Origin: Botrytis cinerea B05.10
Lineage: Eukaryota > Ascomycota > Leotiomycetes > Helotiales > Sclerotiniaceae
DNA length: 64,000 nt
Assembly: GCF_000143535.2 (NCBI RefSeq)
Contig: NC_037317.1
Span: 496,001-560,000 of the forward strand
Direction of reading: 5' to 3'
Positions 13,544 to 24,894 of this stretch are shown here, in pieces; within the stretch, counting starts at the first letter, position 1, and every line of letters starts with the position of its first letter. Made by a program: the position numbers and the translations under genes. The notes under the pieces are model-generated. The model was given only the letters and a program-made list of their open reading frames with translations, was not told where the DNA came from and made no database searches.

Positions 13544-13982
13544 ATGTCCCATCGTCAATATAAGGAAGAACCTGGCAATGCAGTGAACAATGAACACGTA
13601 AGTACACAATTTATTGTGACTTTGACATCGTATTGCATACCCGATGATCGATCATATTAAAGTTAAGATTTATGCGCTGCCTTGTTTTCTCGTCTTGATA
13701 TCTTTCTAGATTTCGCAAGTTGCACTTCTTTGGATAAGATTACAGGGATAAGCCTCCTCGCTCATAAAAGCAAGCAAGGAAGTACGGCTTCCATAATTTT
13801 TCCAGAACATAAATTTAGCAAGACTCGAGTAAATTGTGGATTTGTAGGCTCGTTTCACAATGAACAAGGGATCTTGTTTTCAGCCACCCAATCCCACGCG
13901 AAGAAGGCGAAAAACATCTAGTTGGTGGTCGAGTCTGTGTACATTCTCTGCACGGCCTTTAAGCCATTCGCTTGACGGTTAA
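13544..13982 (+). CDS. Possible small two-exon peptide gene (50 aa)
   Basis: An ATG at 13544 lies in an AACCGCCAAAATGT context just after a well-formed acceptor (GCTAAT branch point, AG at 13527-13528). It opens 18 codons (13544-13597) that end exactly at a GTAAGT donor. Joining to the acceptor TTTTCAG at 13883 gives a second exon 13884-13982 with 32 more residues and a TAA stop. The predicted peptide is hydrophilic at the N terminus, has an arginine-rich RRRRK patch and then a Trp/Ser-rich stretch. No family is recognised. The intron would be 286 bp, long for this genome. An alternative acceptor near 13713 gives a 31-residue product, and the ATG may simply be an upstream ORF in a longer transcript. 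Confidence 0.3.
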
Positions 13983-15759
13983 GATCATCAAGAGACAAGG
14001 TGGTTTTAATCTCTGACTGATTATTTTGGGCTTGTGGGTGGAGCCAATCAAGCCTTCATTTTTGATTGGTCGACCTACTTCAAATGGAGATTGTAATGTT
14101 GCGCACGTATGCAGCTAAAAATTTATGTAGATCAAAAGATTGGTGTGTACAAGCGGCACCTGATGGTTTCTGAAATTCTCTAGTGTGATCTTTCATCAGC
14201 CTCTGGAGTCAATTCTGAAGATGGTTGCATGATTGATTGGATACGAGGAATTGTCTTCTTCATCTCTTGTATTGTATTGGTTCAAGTTGGCCGATTCAAA
14301 AACAATTATCAGAAAGATTATGAAAGCATAAGCAGGATATTCATACTAGGCTGCAGTAAGTCTTGAGGAGAGTTTGGTATAGTGGCTTGCCAAGATTACA
14401 ACGCCGCATCAACAATGGATGGTGTCTTTTTATGCTTCCCTCTTCCATTCCACCTTAAACCTTCTAGTAATATTCTGACACACGGACTAAGAAAGGAAAG
14501 TGCCTTTTAGCTTTTTAGCCCCTTGGTCGTGAGTCGTAATCTTTATTATTATTCGGCATTAAATTTTTATTCTTTTCATTTCCTCTATGCAATTTGCGCA
14601 TACCATACACACATACTATACATAATAACTTTCCCTGCGCTACTCGCCTCGTTCTCCTAAATGAGTCAAGTAAACTGGTTTTGAAGAATTATTATTATTT
14701 ATTTTCGTATAGTACTACGCAAGTTCATGTGGCTTGCCCCACTTTCAATTCTCAAGCTCAAGCCCAACATCCTTTGAAAATAGACTAGTTGCCTCCACTT
14801 ATACACACCGCTGTCTTTTCAGGGCCAAACGAACCGAACCTGGCCCGGACCATTTTTATTTCAATTTTTTTTCTTTCCTTGTGCACTTAAAAAAAGATGT
14901 TATAAACTGTAAACATCATTCCCCCCACCTCCTTGCCCCTGGCTACTTTCTCTTCCCTAAATTCTATACCCCATCTGGTCTCAAAACCTTGCAACGTCCG
15001 CGCACCTTTTTACCTTTTCATGCGATATAACCCTTGTCACGTTTATACCATGCGTTGTCCTTGGTTCCACTGAATAACTTACATTTCCATTCCCCTTGCC
15101 CTCTTCCACATTTCTTTTGATCATTATCAAATCCATCTCATCCATCCATTCGAAGCCCTTGTTCTTCAAGCTTAATCTTCCCCATTTCAGACCACTCAAA
15201 TTACCCTGCCTATCTCCGGTCCTGCTTGTTACAATCATCTACCTCATCAAAAGCTACTTACCCTCGTACGTTATCCTCGCTCAGATCAATCTTCTACCTA
15301 CCCCATTCTGTTATTATTCTCCGGCTCCTTCGAGTCTTTATTCTTGCTCATCTCATAAGCTTTCCACCCTCGTCAGATCCACTACTTAAAAACTGGATCC
15401 TCGGACATTGCCTTCATCGCTTGTGGTCCTTGTCCACTCATCTGAAAAATTTCGTAATAGAAGCAAGGCATCTGTTATACTGAGGTACACCCTCGTTCTA
15501 TTCCCTTGTCCCAGTCCCGCATCTAAAGATTTCTTGCTGTTTTTCTACCACTATTACTTTGCGCCGCCTGTCCTGTCAGAAGATCTCATTCCAGGTACCG
15601 CGCTGCTGCACTTGACCCTCGTCATCAAGGATCGACCACCACTTTTCATACATCTAAAGCCTCAAAAAATACATCGCGACGCGACTGGTTTTTTCTCAAT
15701 GGTCTCTACATTTTTGACGTTACAAATATCATAAAAGTTGAAGAAACCATAACTAACAA
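13983..15759 (+). promoter_or_regulatory. Pyrimidine-rich upstream region / probable 5' leader of the DUF8032-type gene
   Basis: No coding frame of interest. From about 14,880 to 15,670 the plus strand is strongly enriched in C and T, with runs such as CTTCCC and TCCTC. This is typical of fungal core promoters and 5' untranslated regions transcribed left to right. It directly precedes the ATG at 15760. Individual factor sites were not assigned. Confidence 0.45.
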
Positions 15760-18408
15760 ATGGCATCAATGCAGCATCATCCCCACCACGCGTCGCAAGG
15801 TCAAGGTCCTCCACCTTCGCACCATCTTCAGCAACAACCGCGACCTTCGAGTATTGTGCACCAGCACCATCAACAAGCTCCTCCACCACCACAACATCCC
15901 AACGCGTATCCTTCTGGACACGCTTTACCTCAATATCCACAAACTGCGACAGGACCAGGTGGTCAACATCAGGAACTCCCATATTACCCAACTCACGCAA
16001 GTCCTTACAGTACTCCAAGCGCATCGGGTACATATTCATCCGCAGGTGCGTAAACGCGCTTTTTGACGCGTTATACTTCAATTTTAGACTGAACACTAAT
16101 TTTCGCATAGGTCCAGAAACTCCAGACATCATGGCGGCCACTCAACATATGACTCGGGCTCCATATCCACCAATTTACCAAACCCCCCAATCCAACTCCC
16201 CAGCCTCCGTTGCATCGCCTGCACATGAAGGCAGAATGTATGCGTCATCTTCACAATTGCAGCAAAGCCAGCAGATGTATTATCCGCCACCTCAGCAGCA
16301 ATATCCTCCTCCTATGGCTCCTGGAGGACCATCTCCGTATGCGCAACCGCCCCCGCCCCCGCAGCAGCAGCAGCATCATCATCAGCAATCCATGACTTCA
16401 CAGCCAACATTGCTCATGTCACACCAGACAAATCAGCACCAGATGCAACCACATCCTAATCAGCATCAACAGCCTGGTATGACAGGCAGTCCACGAACAA
16501 AGATGGAGCCACACGTTCCACAAATTGCTAGACCAAATCCACCTTTAGGGGCTCAGCATTCCGCGAACGGTACACCTCAAATGCAGCCCAACAATCCGCC
16601 TGGAAGTGGCGGCAGCGGTGTTAATCCCAATGCTGCACCGGGTCCAATTCCAGCAACTACCCCACTTGTTGTGCGACAAGATAATAACGGTGTTCAATGG
16701 ATTGCATTCGAATATTCGCGCGATCGTGTTAAGATGGAATATACAATCAGATGTGATGTCGAGTCTATAAACGTTGAAAACCTAGGCCCGGAATTTAAAA
16801 CGGAGAATTGTGTTTACCCGAGGGCGTGCTGCAGCAAGGATCAATACAGGGGAAATCGATTGGTATACGAAACGGAGTGCAACACTGTCGGGTGGGCCTT
16901 GGCAGAATTGAATCCTTGCCTACGTGGCAAACGTGGATTAATACAAAGGGCGGTCGATAGTTGGAGAAACAGTAACCAAGATCCAAGATTGAGAAGTCGA
17001 CGAGTTCGAAGAATGGCCAAAATCAACAATCGTAAAGCGGTTCAAGCGGCTACAAGTCATAATCCTCACATGACTGGTCCAAGCCCAACAGGGATGCCAC
17101 CTTCTGCGAACATGGGCCCTGGCGGTGCGGGAAGCATGGGCAAACCTAACCTTAGTGGTATGGGTGGTCCCCAGCTTCATCACCACCACGCCCATCCTGA
17201 TGGAAGTAACCAAGGAGGAGAAGAAGTCGGTATGTTTCACCAGATGTGATGTGCGATTATTATTATTTTGTTATGATACCATTCTTGCGAATATACCTAT
17301 TGATTGGGGGAAATTTGGGGCCTTAAAGTGACTAGTCACAAAAGCACTTTCATGTATAATACAACATTGCACTTTGCTTTCTGCCTTCTGCGATACCTAC
17401 CCATTACCCCGCGTTATGTCTTTGTATTACTGTATTGCTCCACATTGCTTGCTTTGTATTGTTATTGCTTTGCTTCCCGGATAAACCTGAGAGGCTAATC
17501 AATAAACCCATGTGTAGGTGACGACGAATATATGGATGAGAACACTCACCATCATCATCAAGCTCCGGTTGGGCAATCTGCCAATTCGGGAGACGATGTA
17601 CGACAAAACCAAACATTCCCCGGTTTCAACAATAACTACCCTTCAAGTTCAGTAGGCGGAGCTTCCATGGTTCCTGGTGCTCACGATGCACGTCCTTTGC
17701 CCCGCGGGTCCCACCCAATTGCCACACAATCTAGAGATGATGAGGATGGTGTTGATGTTTTCGGTAATGTTCCAGAAGCAAAGAAGCGCAAGTTCATCTT
17801 GGTTGAGGACCCAGTCAAGCAAAGTCGTGTTCGTGTCCGCGTTACTTTGGATACGGTCGATATCAATGAGATTCCAGATTCATACCGAAAGATTAACTCT
17901 GTTTACTCACGGTCTTGGTTCCCTCTGCAAATGCAATCGCCCCCTCCATTGGCAAACGGCAGCGACTTCTTTCAAGACGATGATAGCGATGATGAAGTTG
18001 AAGGTCGAGGTCGATCTCGACGTGGCAGAAAAATGTTTCCTGTACATTTGCCAAATGGTGATGAGGCCGAGATCCCTATTCCAAGAATGCGCAAGTCTCA
18101 GAGAGCGTTGGAAGTCAAGCTTAATGATTTAGGTTACAGAATGACTTGGCACCAAAGCAGAACCTTCGCAAACAAGTCTGTCTTCTTACAAAAAGCTCGT
18201 GAGTCATATATCTGTCCTTCACACCGGTCGGTGGAGAAATGCATACTAATTAATTACAACAGTTGATGCATGGCGCAACAAAGTCAAGGAAAACATCGGT
18301 AATGCAGGTAGAGATGTTACTTCTATTCCTCATTTTGATACTCGTTCTGGAAAGAGACGCTGGTTGGAGAGCACCAAGAAGCGTGAGCAACAAGAGACCG
18401 ACCCTTAA
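15760..18408 (+). CDS. Nuclear regulator-like protein with DUF8032-type domain
   Basis: Four exons, 15760-16045, 16111-17229, 17518-18198 and 18263-18408, give 743 residues. Introns have donors GTGCGT, GTATGT and GTGAGT, and all joins keep frame. Residues 1-280 are low-complexity, rich in Gln, His and Pro with CAG/CAT/CCA repeats. Residues about 282-400 form a conserved block (QWIAFEYSRDRVKMEYTIR, several Cys, then a basic RSRRVRRM helix) that I recall as the fungal DUF8032 domain. A second conserved block in exons 3-4 follows an acidic DDDSDDE stretch and ends with KRRWLEST. A basic cluster AKKRKF could be a nuclear localisation signal. The organisation resembles fungal developmental or transcriptional regulators, but no biochemical function is known to me. 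The very long upstream region fits a heavily regulated gene. Exon structure is well supported; the role is inference. Confidence 0.85.
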
Positions 18409-20950
18409 ACGAGTAGCTACAGGGTTCTAAATCCTCAGCTGTACATTGTACAATTTCAATTCATGACCCCTCGATAAAAAAACGGTTGAGGAAAATATCT
18501 TCAAAAAAATCAAGACTCTTCTCAAAGCAATCCGCAACTGCCCTTTTGTGGCGGAGTAGGTTCTTTAATACACGCATTGCTTTGGGGTGTGAATTTTTTG
18601 CGTTGCTTTTCGTTACTAGTTATTTGATTTTTGCTTTTTGCTTTTTCGTACCGCCAATGAAATGAGTCAGTGAATGGCTGGGTGGATGGATGGGTGGTTG
18701 TTTGTTTTTTGTTTCGGAATCCGGAAAATCGGCAGTAAAATGAATATATTGGTTTGATTGCCGCTGGGTGGAATGAATGATTTGGGAAGGAAGGAAATGA
18801 TTGGTGCACGCATTACTTTTATGACATTGGTATTTTGTTTGGGAGCCGTGGGTACATAGATGGGATGGAACGGCTGGCTTGGGGAGATGCGAGACAGATT
18901 GCGAAAATGATGGATGGGACAAGGGCGGAGAAGGGCCTTGTAATTATGCACATTGAGTACACACTTAGATTAGGAATGAGCACTCTCATTATATCGGGGC
19001 AGCTCGGTGAGAGTGTTCGCTTGTTTGTAAAATTGACGAAAAACAAACTGAAAAATTCAGAAAAACACATTAAAAGATATTAAAACATTCTTTTTTGGGG
19101 GTGTATGAAGTCTGTGTGTGTGGGATGTAGGTGTGTGTAATGTGTCATGTTTGAAGTGTGTGAGTGAGTGTATAAGAAAGACTTTAATTATGGAAGATCA
19201 ACCAGTGTGCTACCTGAATTTGGGTGGAAGAATAGTTAAATATGCGCCTTGGCTTTGAGGATTTGAGGGTTTGGGGGAATGGGGGAAAGAGATGAAGCGA
19301 AGTGAAGTGAAGTGGACTGGAGCGGAGTTGATGGTATGGAGCTTAAGATGGTGGGTAGAAGGGAAAGAGGGAAATACAGTGTGGGGTGAGGGATCAGTAA
19401 GGGTGGTGAAAGAGTGAGCGATATGGAGATAAAGAGGTGAAGGGAAGAGAAGGGAAATGGTAGATTAACAGATGTGGTGTGAGTATAAGGTTGAATTTGA
19501 AGTGGTGGATAGATCACGGGGATGTCTGCTTGCTTGCTTGCTTGTTTGTTTGTATGTAGAGGCTTGGTTGGAGGATGGAGGATGGGGGATGGTGAGAAGT
19601 ATATTTGAGGTTATTAGTTTGAGGATGCACATTGAGAGGGAGAGGAAGACATGGGAAGGAATGGGCTGAAATCAAAGGAAGTACTGCGTGAGTCTGAGAG
19701 GATGCGATATGACTAGGTGGGATCAATCCTTCTTTGAAAAGATAGACGAATGCGAAAATTGAGAAGTAAGGGTAAGATGGGTGAGCTGGGCGGATGATAA
19801 AAGGATGTTCAGTATGATGTGGAAACAGCATAATGTCTTTGTGGTTTGGCAATCTAACTGATTTGATTCTGGAGAGTTTGCAAAATAGCGAATGTGGTAT
19901 GCTATAGTAGCATCAAGTTGTGCAAAGCGCTTTCAGTGGGGTCAAATCTGGCTTTGAGCTGAGATTGTTGGTATGATTCATGTTGGCATGTTGGCGTGAG
20001 GGGGGGTGAAATGATTGTTCTTGAGAAGTTGGACAGGTTTTTGCTTGACTTGTGATTATCATACAATTGTTTTTAGTATCGCTTAGTGCAATTGTCTAGA
20101 CGATTGGCGTGTCATGATGTCATGTAGTGGTGTTTTAACTAGTAACTTTACATGGTGGCTCTGGCTGAAATTTTTATATTTACTTAGATGAAAACAATAT
20201 TAGCAAAGAACGAGATTGTACAGTAGAACAAATAAAGACTAGGTAACAATATGTAACTAAGGCTTATAGTATGCTGGTCCTCACCTGCCAGCTGTTTGTT
20301 CTCTTGTTAATCTCGGTAGGTCAATCTCAAGGTGGATTGCTTCTAGATACTTGAATCAAGCGGCTGGTTTGCTAGAATGGTCATTTGTATCTGATTTTTG
20401 AAGTCAAACCAGATCATGGTCCCCTCATGTCATATGTCTGATCAGATCACACTAGCAAACAAAGTGAGACCGATACAGATATATCAAACTACAATACAGC
20501 TCCCTTTCGTGAGACTTCTTGGTATATAAAAATCACTTCTTTTTCAGATTTCATGAATCAATGATAGATTCACTTTTTATATATAAATACCTGTGCAATA
20601 AACATCATAAACCAGAAACATTCAATACTTTCGGATATGGACTGGCCGAGACGGCCGAGCTGTATAGAAGACATCTTTACAAGCTGTCAAATTAAAATTG
20701 GTGAATAGATGGCCGCCTCGCTTCGGAAGTCATGCTCAAATTATCAAAGGTACAGAAAGTGAATACTCGGGTCGGTCAACAAAGTAACAATCCGGTACAG
20801 CAACTGTCGGCAATATAGTTGAAGAAAGGCTCTTCTCAATCCACAAAGTTCCCAAAAATTCCTACTCTTTCGACATCTGCAATCATCAAATCTTCTAGAC
20901 CATCTATCTACCTTTGTAGCATCAAACAAAGCGATAACAAGATCCCAATA
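18409..20950. other. Gene-free region, purine-rich on the plus strand
   Basis: No supported gene. About 18,840-19,850 is G/A-rich on the plus strand (so C/T-rich on the minus strand), with GAAGT repeats near 19,298-19,312 and GT-rich runs near 19,110-19,170. A minus-strand C/T-rich block of this kind resembles a fungal promoter/5' leader reading toward the 3' end of the DUF8032-type gene, which raises the possibility of an antisense transcript. The last 250 bp form the upstream region of the next plus-strand gene. Confidence 0.35.
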
Positions 20951-22871
20951 ATGTCTTCTTCAGTTGAATTCAATTATTCCTCACCACTCCGGAGAAGCGA
21001 TGGCCATGTTTACCACATGCCAAACTTCACAAACGAATTATGGCTCGCAAGAGCCAGAAATGCAGAAGTCCCGGTGCTTATCAATGATGCAATTGGGTAC
21101 CTAACGGCAGAGGAAGATCGATCGATTCAGATGAATCGAATTCCACCGAATCAAAAAGTCTTCATCAACCAGAATGAGAATGCTGTCTTTACAGCTCAAC
21201 AGGTTGACTCGAAGGCGATCAAAGAGGAACTACCTAGCTTCGTTATGGAAGGTATCTTGAAGCTGCGAAAGATGTTTCTCCGCCGCGGAGAAGGAAAAGA
21301 CTCTGACAAAAATAGGTTCGAACAGATTCTTAGATCTGGAAGAGGAGGAAAGAGTCGGACGTACACTATGGGATGGTCTATTCCACCTAACGCGGATAGT
21401 GGCGGAGTTGCAACAGCAACGAAAGGTCACATCAAGCATTGTGATGAACTTGCAGAAGCCACCCAATTGATCGCCAAGATTTCACAAGCGATCATACGAC
21501 ACGCCACTCCTGCAGAAGAACTCAGAGTACTTGAGCTACAATCTGAAATCGATGCAGCGTATACAGTTGGCGATGAGGAAAATAGAAATTTCTGTAAGTT
21601 CTGATCCAGCAACTTCATGTTTTGAGCCACTTGCCATTCTAACACATGTTTCAGCAACCATTCAGGTTAACTACTCCAATGTGAACACGGTCTCCCTGTC
21701 CGTCGAGATGGGAAAGTCTGGATCGCTACACATAGACGCGAAGGACGACCCAGCACGAATGTCGGTGCTCCTGAATCTATCCAATCTTGTTGAAGGTTGC
21801 TGGCCTGGAACATTCACTCTAATGTCACTTCGTGACTATTGGGTGTTTGCACCGTGTGATGCCCTAGTCTTCAGAGCAAGACATCCTCATTTTGGTATTC
21901 CTCCAAGAATGATGGGAGACTCGCCGAGGGAACCATACGTTGCACCATTTCCTCAATTGGCTTGGATGGACCCACAACTATACAATTACTCGAGATTGGT
22001 CCTCGTTTCCTACCCACAGAAGTATTTGATGAATATTGCGCCGGCTTTGAAACGATACAAGATGCCCGTTCATTATCAACAAGAGAATCCAATGGCCACT
22101 ACCTTTCCTCAAGGAGAGGCTTTCGCACTTGCAGCATGGGGAGCCCTAAGACATCAGCACGAGAAACTGGCAATGCAAGACGCTTGGCATCTTGCTCGCC
22201 GCCACAGCAGTGGGTCGTTAGCTGTATTGCCGTCGGCTAAATCAATCGCTAAGCGCGAAGCGTGGAAAGACGAAGACGGAAATCTTGTTATACCTCGAGT
22301 AGCAAGAATCCAGGTGGTTTTGGATGGAAATTCCGCACAGTCTCGAGACTCTGATCAAGCTAAAGCATTCGCCAGGCTTAGGAAGATAGCAAAAGCATCA
22401 CTCTCCCAAGACTACTTCGAGAAACGTTCGACACACACCGATGCTCAATATGTTAGTGTGCTAGGTTCCTCACTCATTAAACCTCCAGATGTTGCACCCG
22501 AGAGAAAACTCACAAAAGCTGCCACTCATGCAATGTTTGGAGAGAAACCATATCAGTGTCCACTTTGTGACAGAAGAGTTCCGGATTCCTTTTCTTTAAA
22601 AGCCCACTACAAGACTTTCCACAAGAATGACGGTATTGAAGGTCTTAAAAATGTCGAGCCGACAAGAGATCCAAATCATCTCAGGCATCTACAAGATGCA
22701 GGGTTTTCAAGTGTACCAGAGAACTCCGAGAAGTATGGCAAACGCCGAAGAATTTCTGACTCGCCGAGTGATGAGCCACCAGCTCGGAAGATCAAGGCCG
22801 AGAACCCGGATGACGCTATCGTGATCTCTGATGACGAGGATGATGAGAACGTTGCGGCTGCTTCCACATGA
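20951..22871 (+). CDS. C2H2 zinc-finger protein with possible 2OG-Fe(II) oxygenase-like core
   Basis: Two exons, 20951-21593 and 21655-22871, give 619 residues; the 61-bp intron has GTAAGT and TTTCAG. The ATG at 20951 is the first in frame. Residues about 235-297 contain GSLHIDAKDDP, a run of small hydrophobics with PGTFTL, and then ARHPHFGIPP. The H-x-D pair (about H240, D242) and a distal His (H291 or H293) at this spacing resemble the facial triad of TET/JBP-like or other fungal 2OG-Fe(II) dioxygenases; this is inference. One classical C2H2 finger follows (C516-x2-C519-x12-H532-x4-H537). The C-terminal tail is basic (KRRR) and then has VIS flanked by acidic residues (about 603-612), a likely SUMO-interacting motif. 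The protein is probably nuclear. No close named homologue is recognised. Confidence 0.85.
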
Positions 22872-23957
22872 CTTAGGCAAATATAGCGAAGTCTTCGGGA
22901 ATTTGAGTAGTATAAAATGGCTTATTTCAAGAGAACATAGATATCGTATAAGTCGTAGATTGTTCAAGTAGATAGTACATCAAGTCAATCGGATTTCTCT
23001 CTTCAACCTATCTATTCTTTTGCGAGGTAAATGTGAGGAACTTTTGCAGAACCTATGGTGACTCCCACTTCCCTGGAGTTCTTATTAATTAGAACTTGTG
23101 AGGATTGATTGAATGTGTGCCAACGTATGTAGCGAAGAAAATTCTAAAGTCCTCCTTGGCTGGTAGTCATTTTCCACCAGTAAGCAGTTCGAAAACTATC
23201 TTACAACATCACTCATAGCTATTATAGAATTGAAACACATTGGTGCACTTAGGCAGGCTATGTAACGGGTACCCGCGGGGCGGATAATTCAAAGTCTGTG
23301 TGGGTAACCCACGGGTGATCTGCGGATCATCTGTGAATCATCTGTTTGAATCCACTTTCACTTAATCTTGAAGCTATTCCCAGATTGTAATGCAGATATC
23401 CTCTCCATCATGCTAGGTGATAATCGCACCCAAATGCTCTGTTGTTGTAATTCATCTGCAGATTTTCGAGGAACCCAATGTCCACCAATCTGGCATGATT
23501 CGGCGTACAGATATGCCCCTCACTGACACCATCTCACTTCTAAACAGCTATAGCTGCGAGATAAGGACAGGTTTGATGCATACCAGAACATGTTGAACGA
23601 ACTTGCTCAACTTGTACGTCCTTACAGTAGCGTCTGTTGCATGGCTGTGTGTGAGTAAGTATATCTTATCAAGTATTTTTCACATAAAATGACAGGCACA
23701 ATTCGCCCTTATCCGATTGTAATGTCAGCATGGAGCTGAAATCTGAAATCTTGACCGTGCTTACAGCCTTGCAAAAATTTCACTTTCTATTCGCTTCTTC
23801 TTTACCATGATCCTTCAAATCATCACCAAGAGATGTGATGCTACTGAAGCCCTTCGCAGTATGGTATGATTGTGTGGATTGGGTATGATTTTTCCGATTA
23901 CCGGGGAAGAACTTTGATGGCGCCAAAGTATTTCAGTACGCCGCACACGTGCCCTAT
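22872..23957. other. Intergenic with a GC-rich palindromic patch
   Basis: No gene supported. At 23,262-23,335 the otherwise AT-rich DNA has a GC-rich patch with GGGTACCC, CCGCGG and repeated GGATCATC/GAATCATC words, resembling the ends of decayed hAT-type elements in fungi (weak inference). Nothing else is recognised. Confidence 0.3.
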
Positions 23958-23960
23958 GTA

Positions 23961-24175
23961 TGGTGTCTTTTTGGGACAAAAAGTGACAAAAACTAGCTTT
24001 TTAGTGTAGATTGCTAGGTAGTTTTTTAATATAAATCGCTAATTTTAGATATATATTACTAATTTCAATCGCACAATCGCATAATCGCACTGATAATTCT
24101 TTTAGAAATTTTAAAAAACTAGCAATCTACACTAAAAAGCTAGTTTTTGTCACTTTTTGTCCCAAAAAGACACCA
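23961..24175. mobile_element. MITE-like element with 57-bp perfect terminal inverted repeats
   Basis: The left arm 23961-24017 and right arm 24119-24175 are exact reverse complements over 57 bp. Both begin TGGTGTCTTTTTGGGAC when read inward. The repeat can be extended past a 4-base insertion in the left arm. The 101-bp centre is very AT-rich and has no coding capacity. A TA dinucleotide flanks each end (23959-23960 and 24176-24177), consistent with a Tc1/mariner-type target duplication, though the TA is itself palindromic and so part of the symmetry. The identity of the arms suggests recent insertion. The transcript could also fold into a long hairpin. Confidence 0.85.
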
Positions 24176-24290
24176 TACTACTATGTAAAATATCAAATTC
24201 CTGTACGACCGCAAAGAATGTCTCTTTTCGTGGAACTCTGCATTGTGGTTTGAGCCGGTGTGTTGTTCACTTCCGCTGGTAATATCGAAT

Positions 24291-24376
24291 GTGGCTGGCT
24301 GAAATATCAACATGTACCTACGATTCAAACCTCGATGTGCTATGCCAAACGTGGCTGGCTGAAATGCGAACATGTC
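24291..24376. repeat. Short direct duplication, 60-bp spacing
   Basis: Two near-identical 25-base words beginning GTGGCTGGCTGAAAT and ending AACATGT occur at 24291 and 24351, exactly 60 bp apart, next to the MITE. They differ at three bases. This may be a fragment of a minisatellite or a footprint of a local duplication. Confidence 0.55.
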
Positions 24377-24783
24377 CCCTCAACAGAGTTTAGTTAACGG
24401 TCACAGTATGCTAAATGATTGAGACTAAGAATTCTTTACAGCTGTTTACAGGGCAGCATCATCATATCCCCACTGCTCCAGACCTGCTTGTGGTTATTAC
24501 CCCTCACCTGGAGCGCCTACTATCACAAAGATTGAAGACAGTAACGTCCAAGAGATTCATGTCCCATGATGGTTGTTTTCACAAGATGAGATACAAAGGC
24601 CTGTATAAGATGGTGGATTAATATGCGGGACGACCCGAGTGCAGACTAGATAAGACAATCTATGAAAGCGACTAAAGCATATCTAGAATAAGTTGCAGGT
24701 AATGAGCAGATTAGAGGTTGTTCGAATGTGTCAGTACCAGCTAGGTTGGGCAATACATGCAGTGAAACAAGATCAGATTCAAG

Positions 24784-24790
24784 TATAAAA
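24784..24790 (+). promoter_or_regulatory. TATA box of the secreted-protein gene
   Basis: TATAAAA lies 111 bp upstream of the ATG at 24895, in a suitable position for a core promoter. A second weaker TATAAAA-like word sits near 24833. Highly regulated fungal genes often have such boxes; this fits an inducible secreted protein. Confidence 0.5.
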
Positions 24791-24894
24791 GGAACCGAAA
24801 GGTTGTCAACCCCACAAAGAAAGGAGAAGGTTATAAAACATCAAGATTTGAAACCATCACGCAAAACGCATGCAAACTAGCATCAGTACTTATC

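Noticed and set aside
15662..16141. Minus-strand frame antisense to exon 1 of the DUF8032-type gene
   Set aside because: A shadow of the Gln/His/Pro-repeat coding sequence, with no domain or splice context of its own.
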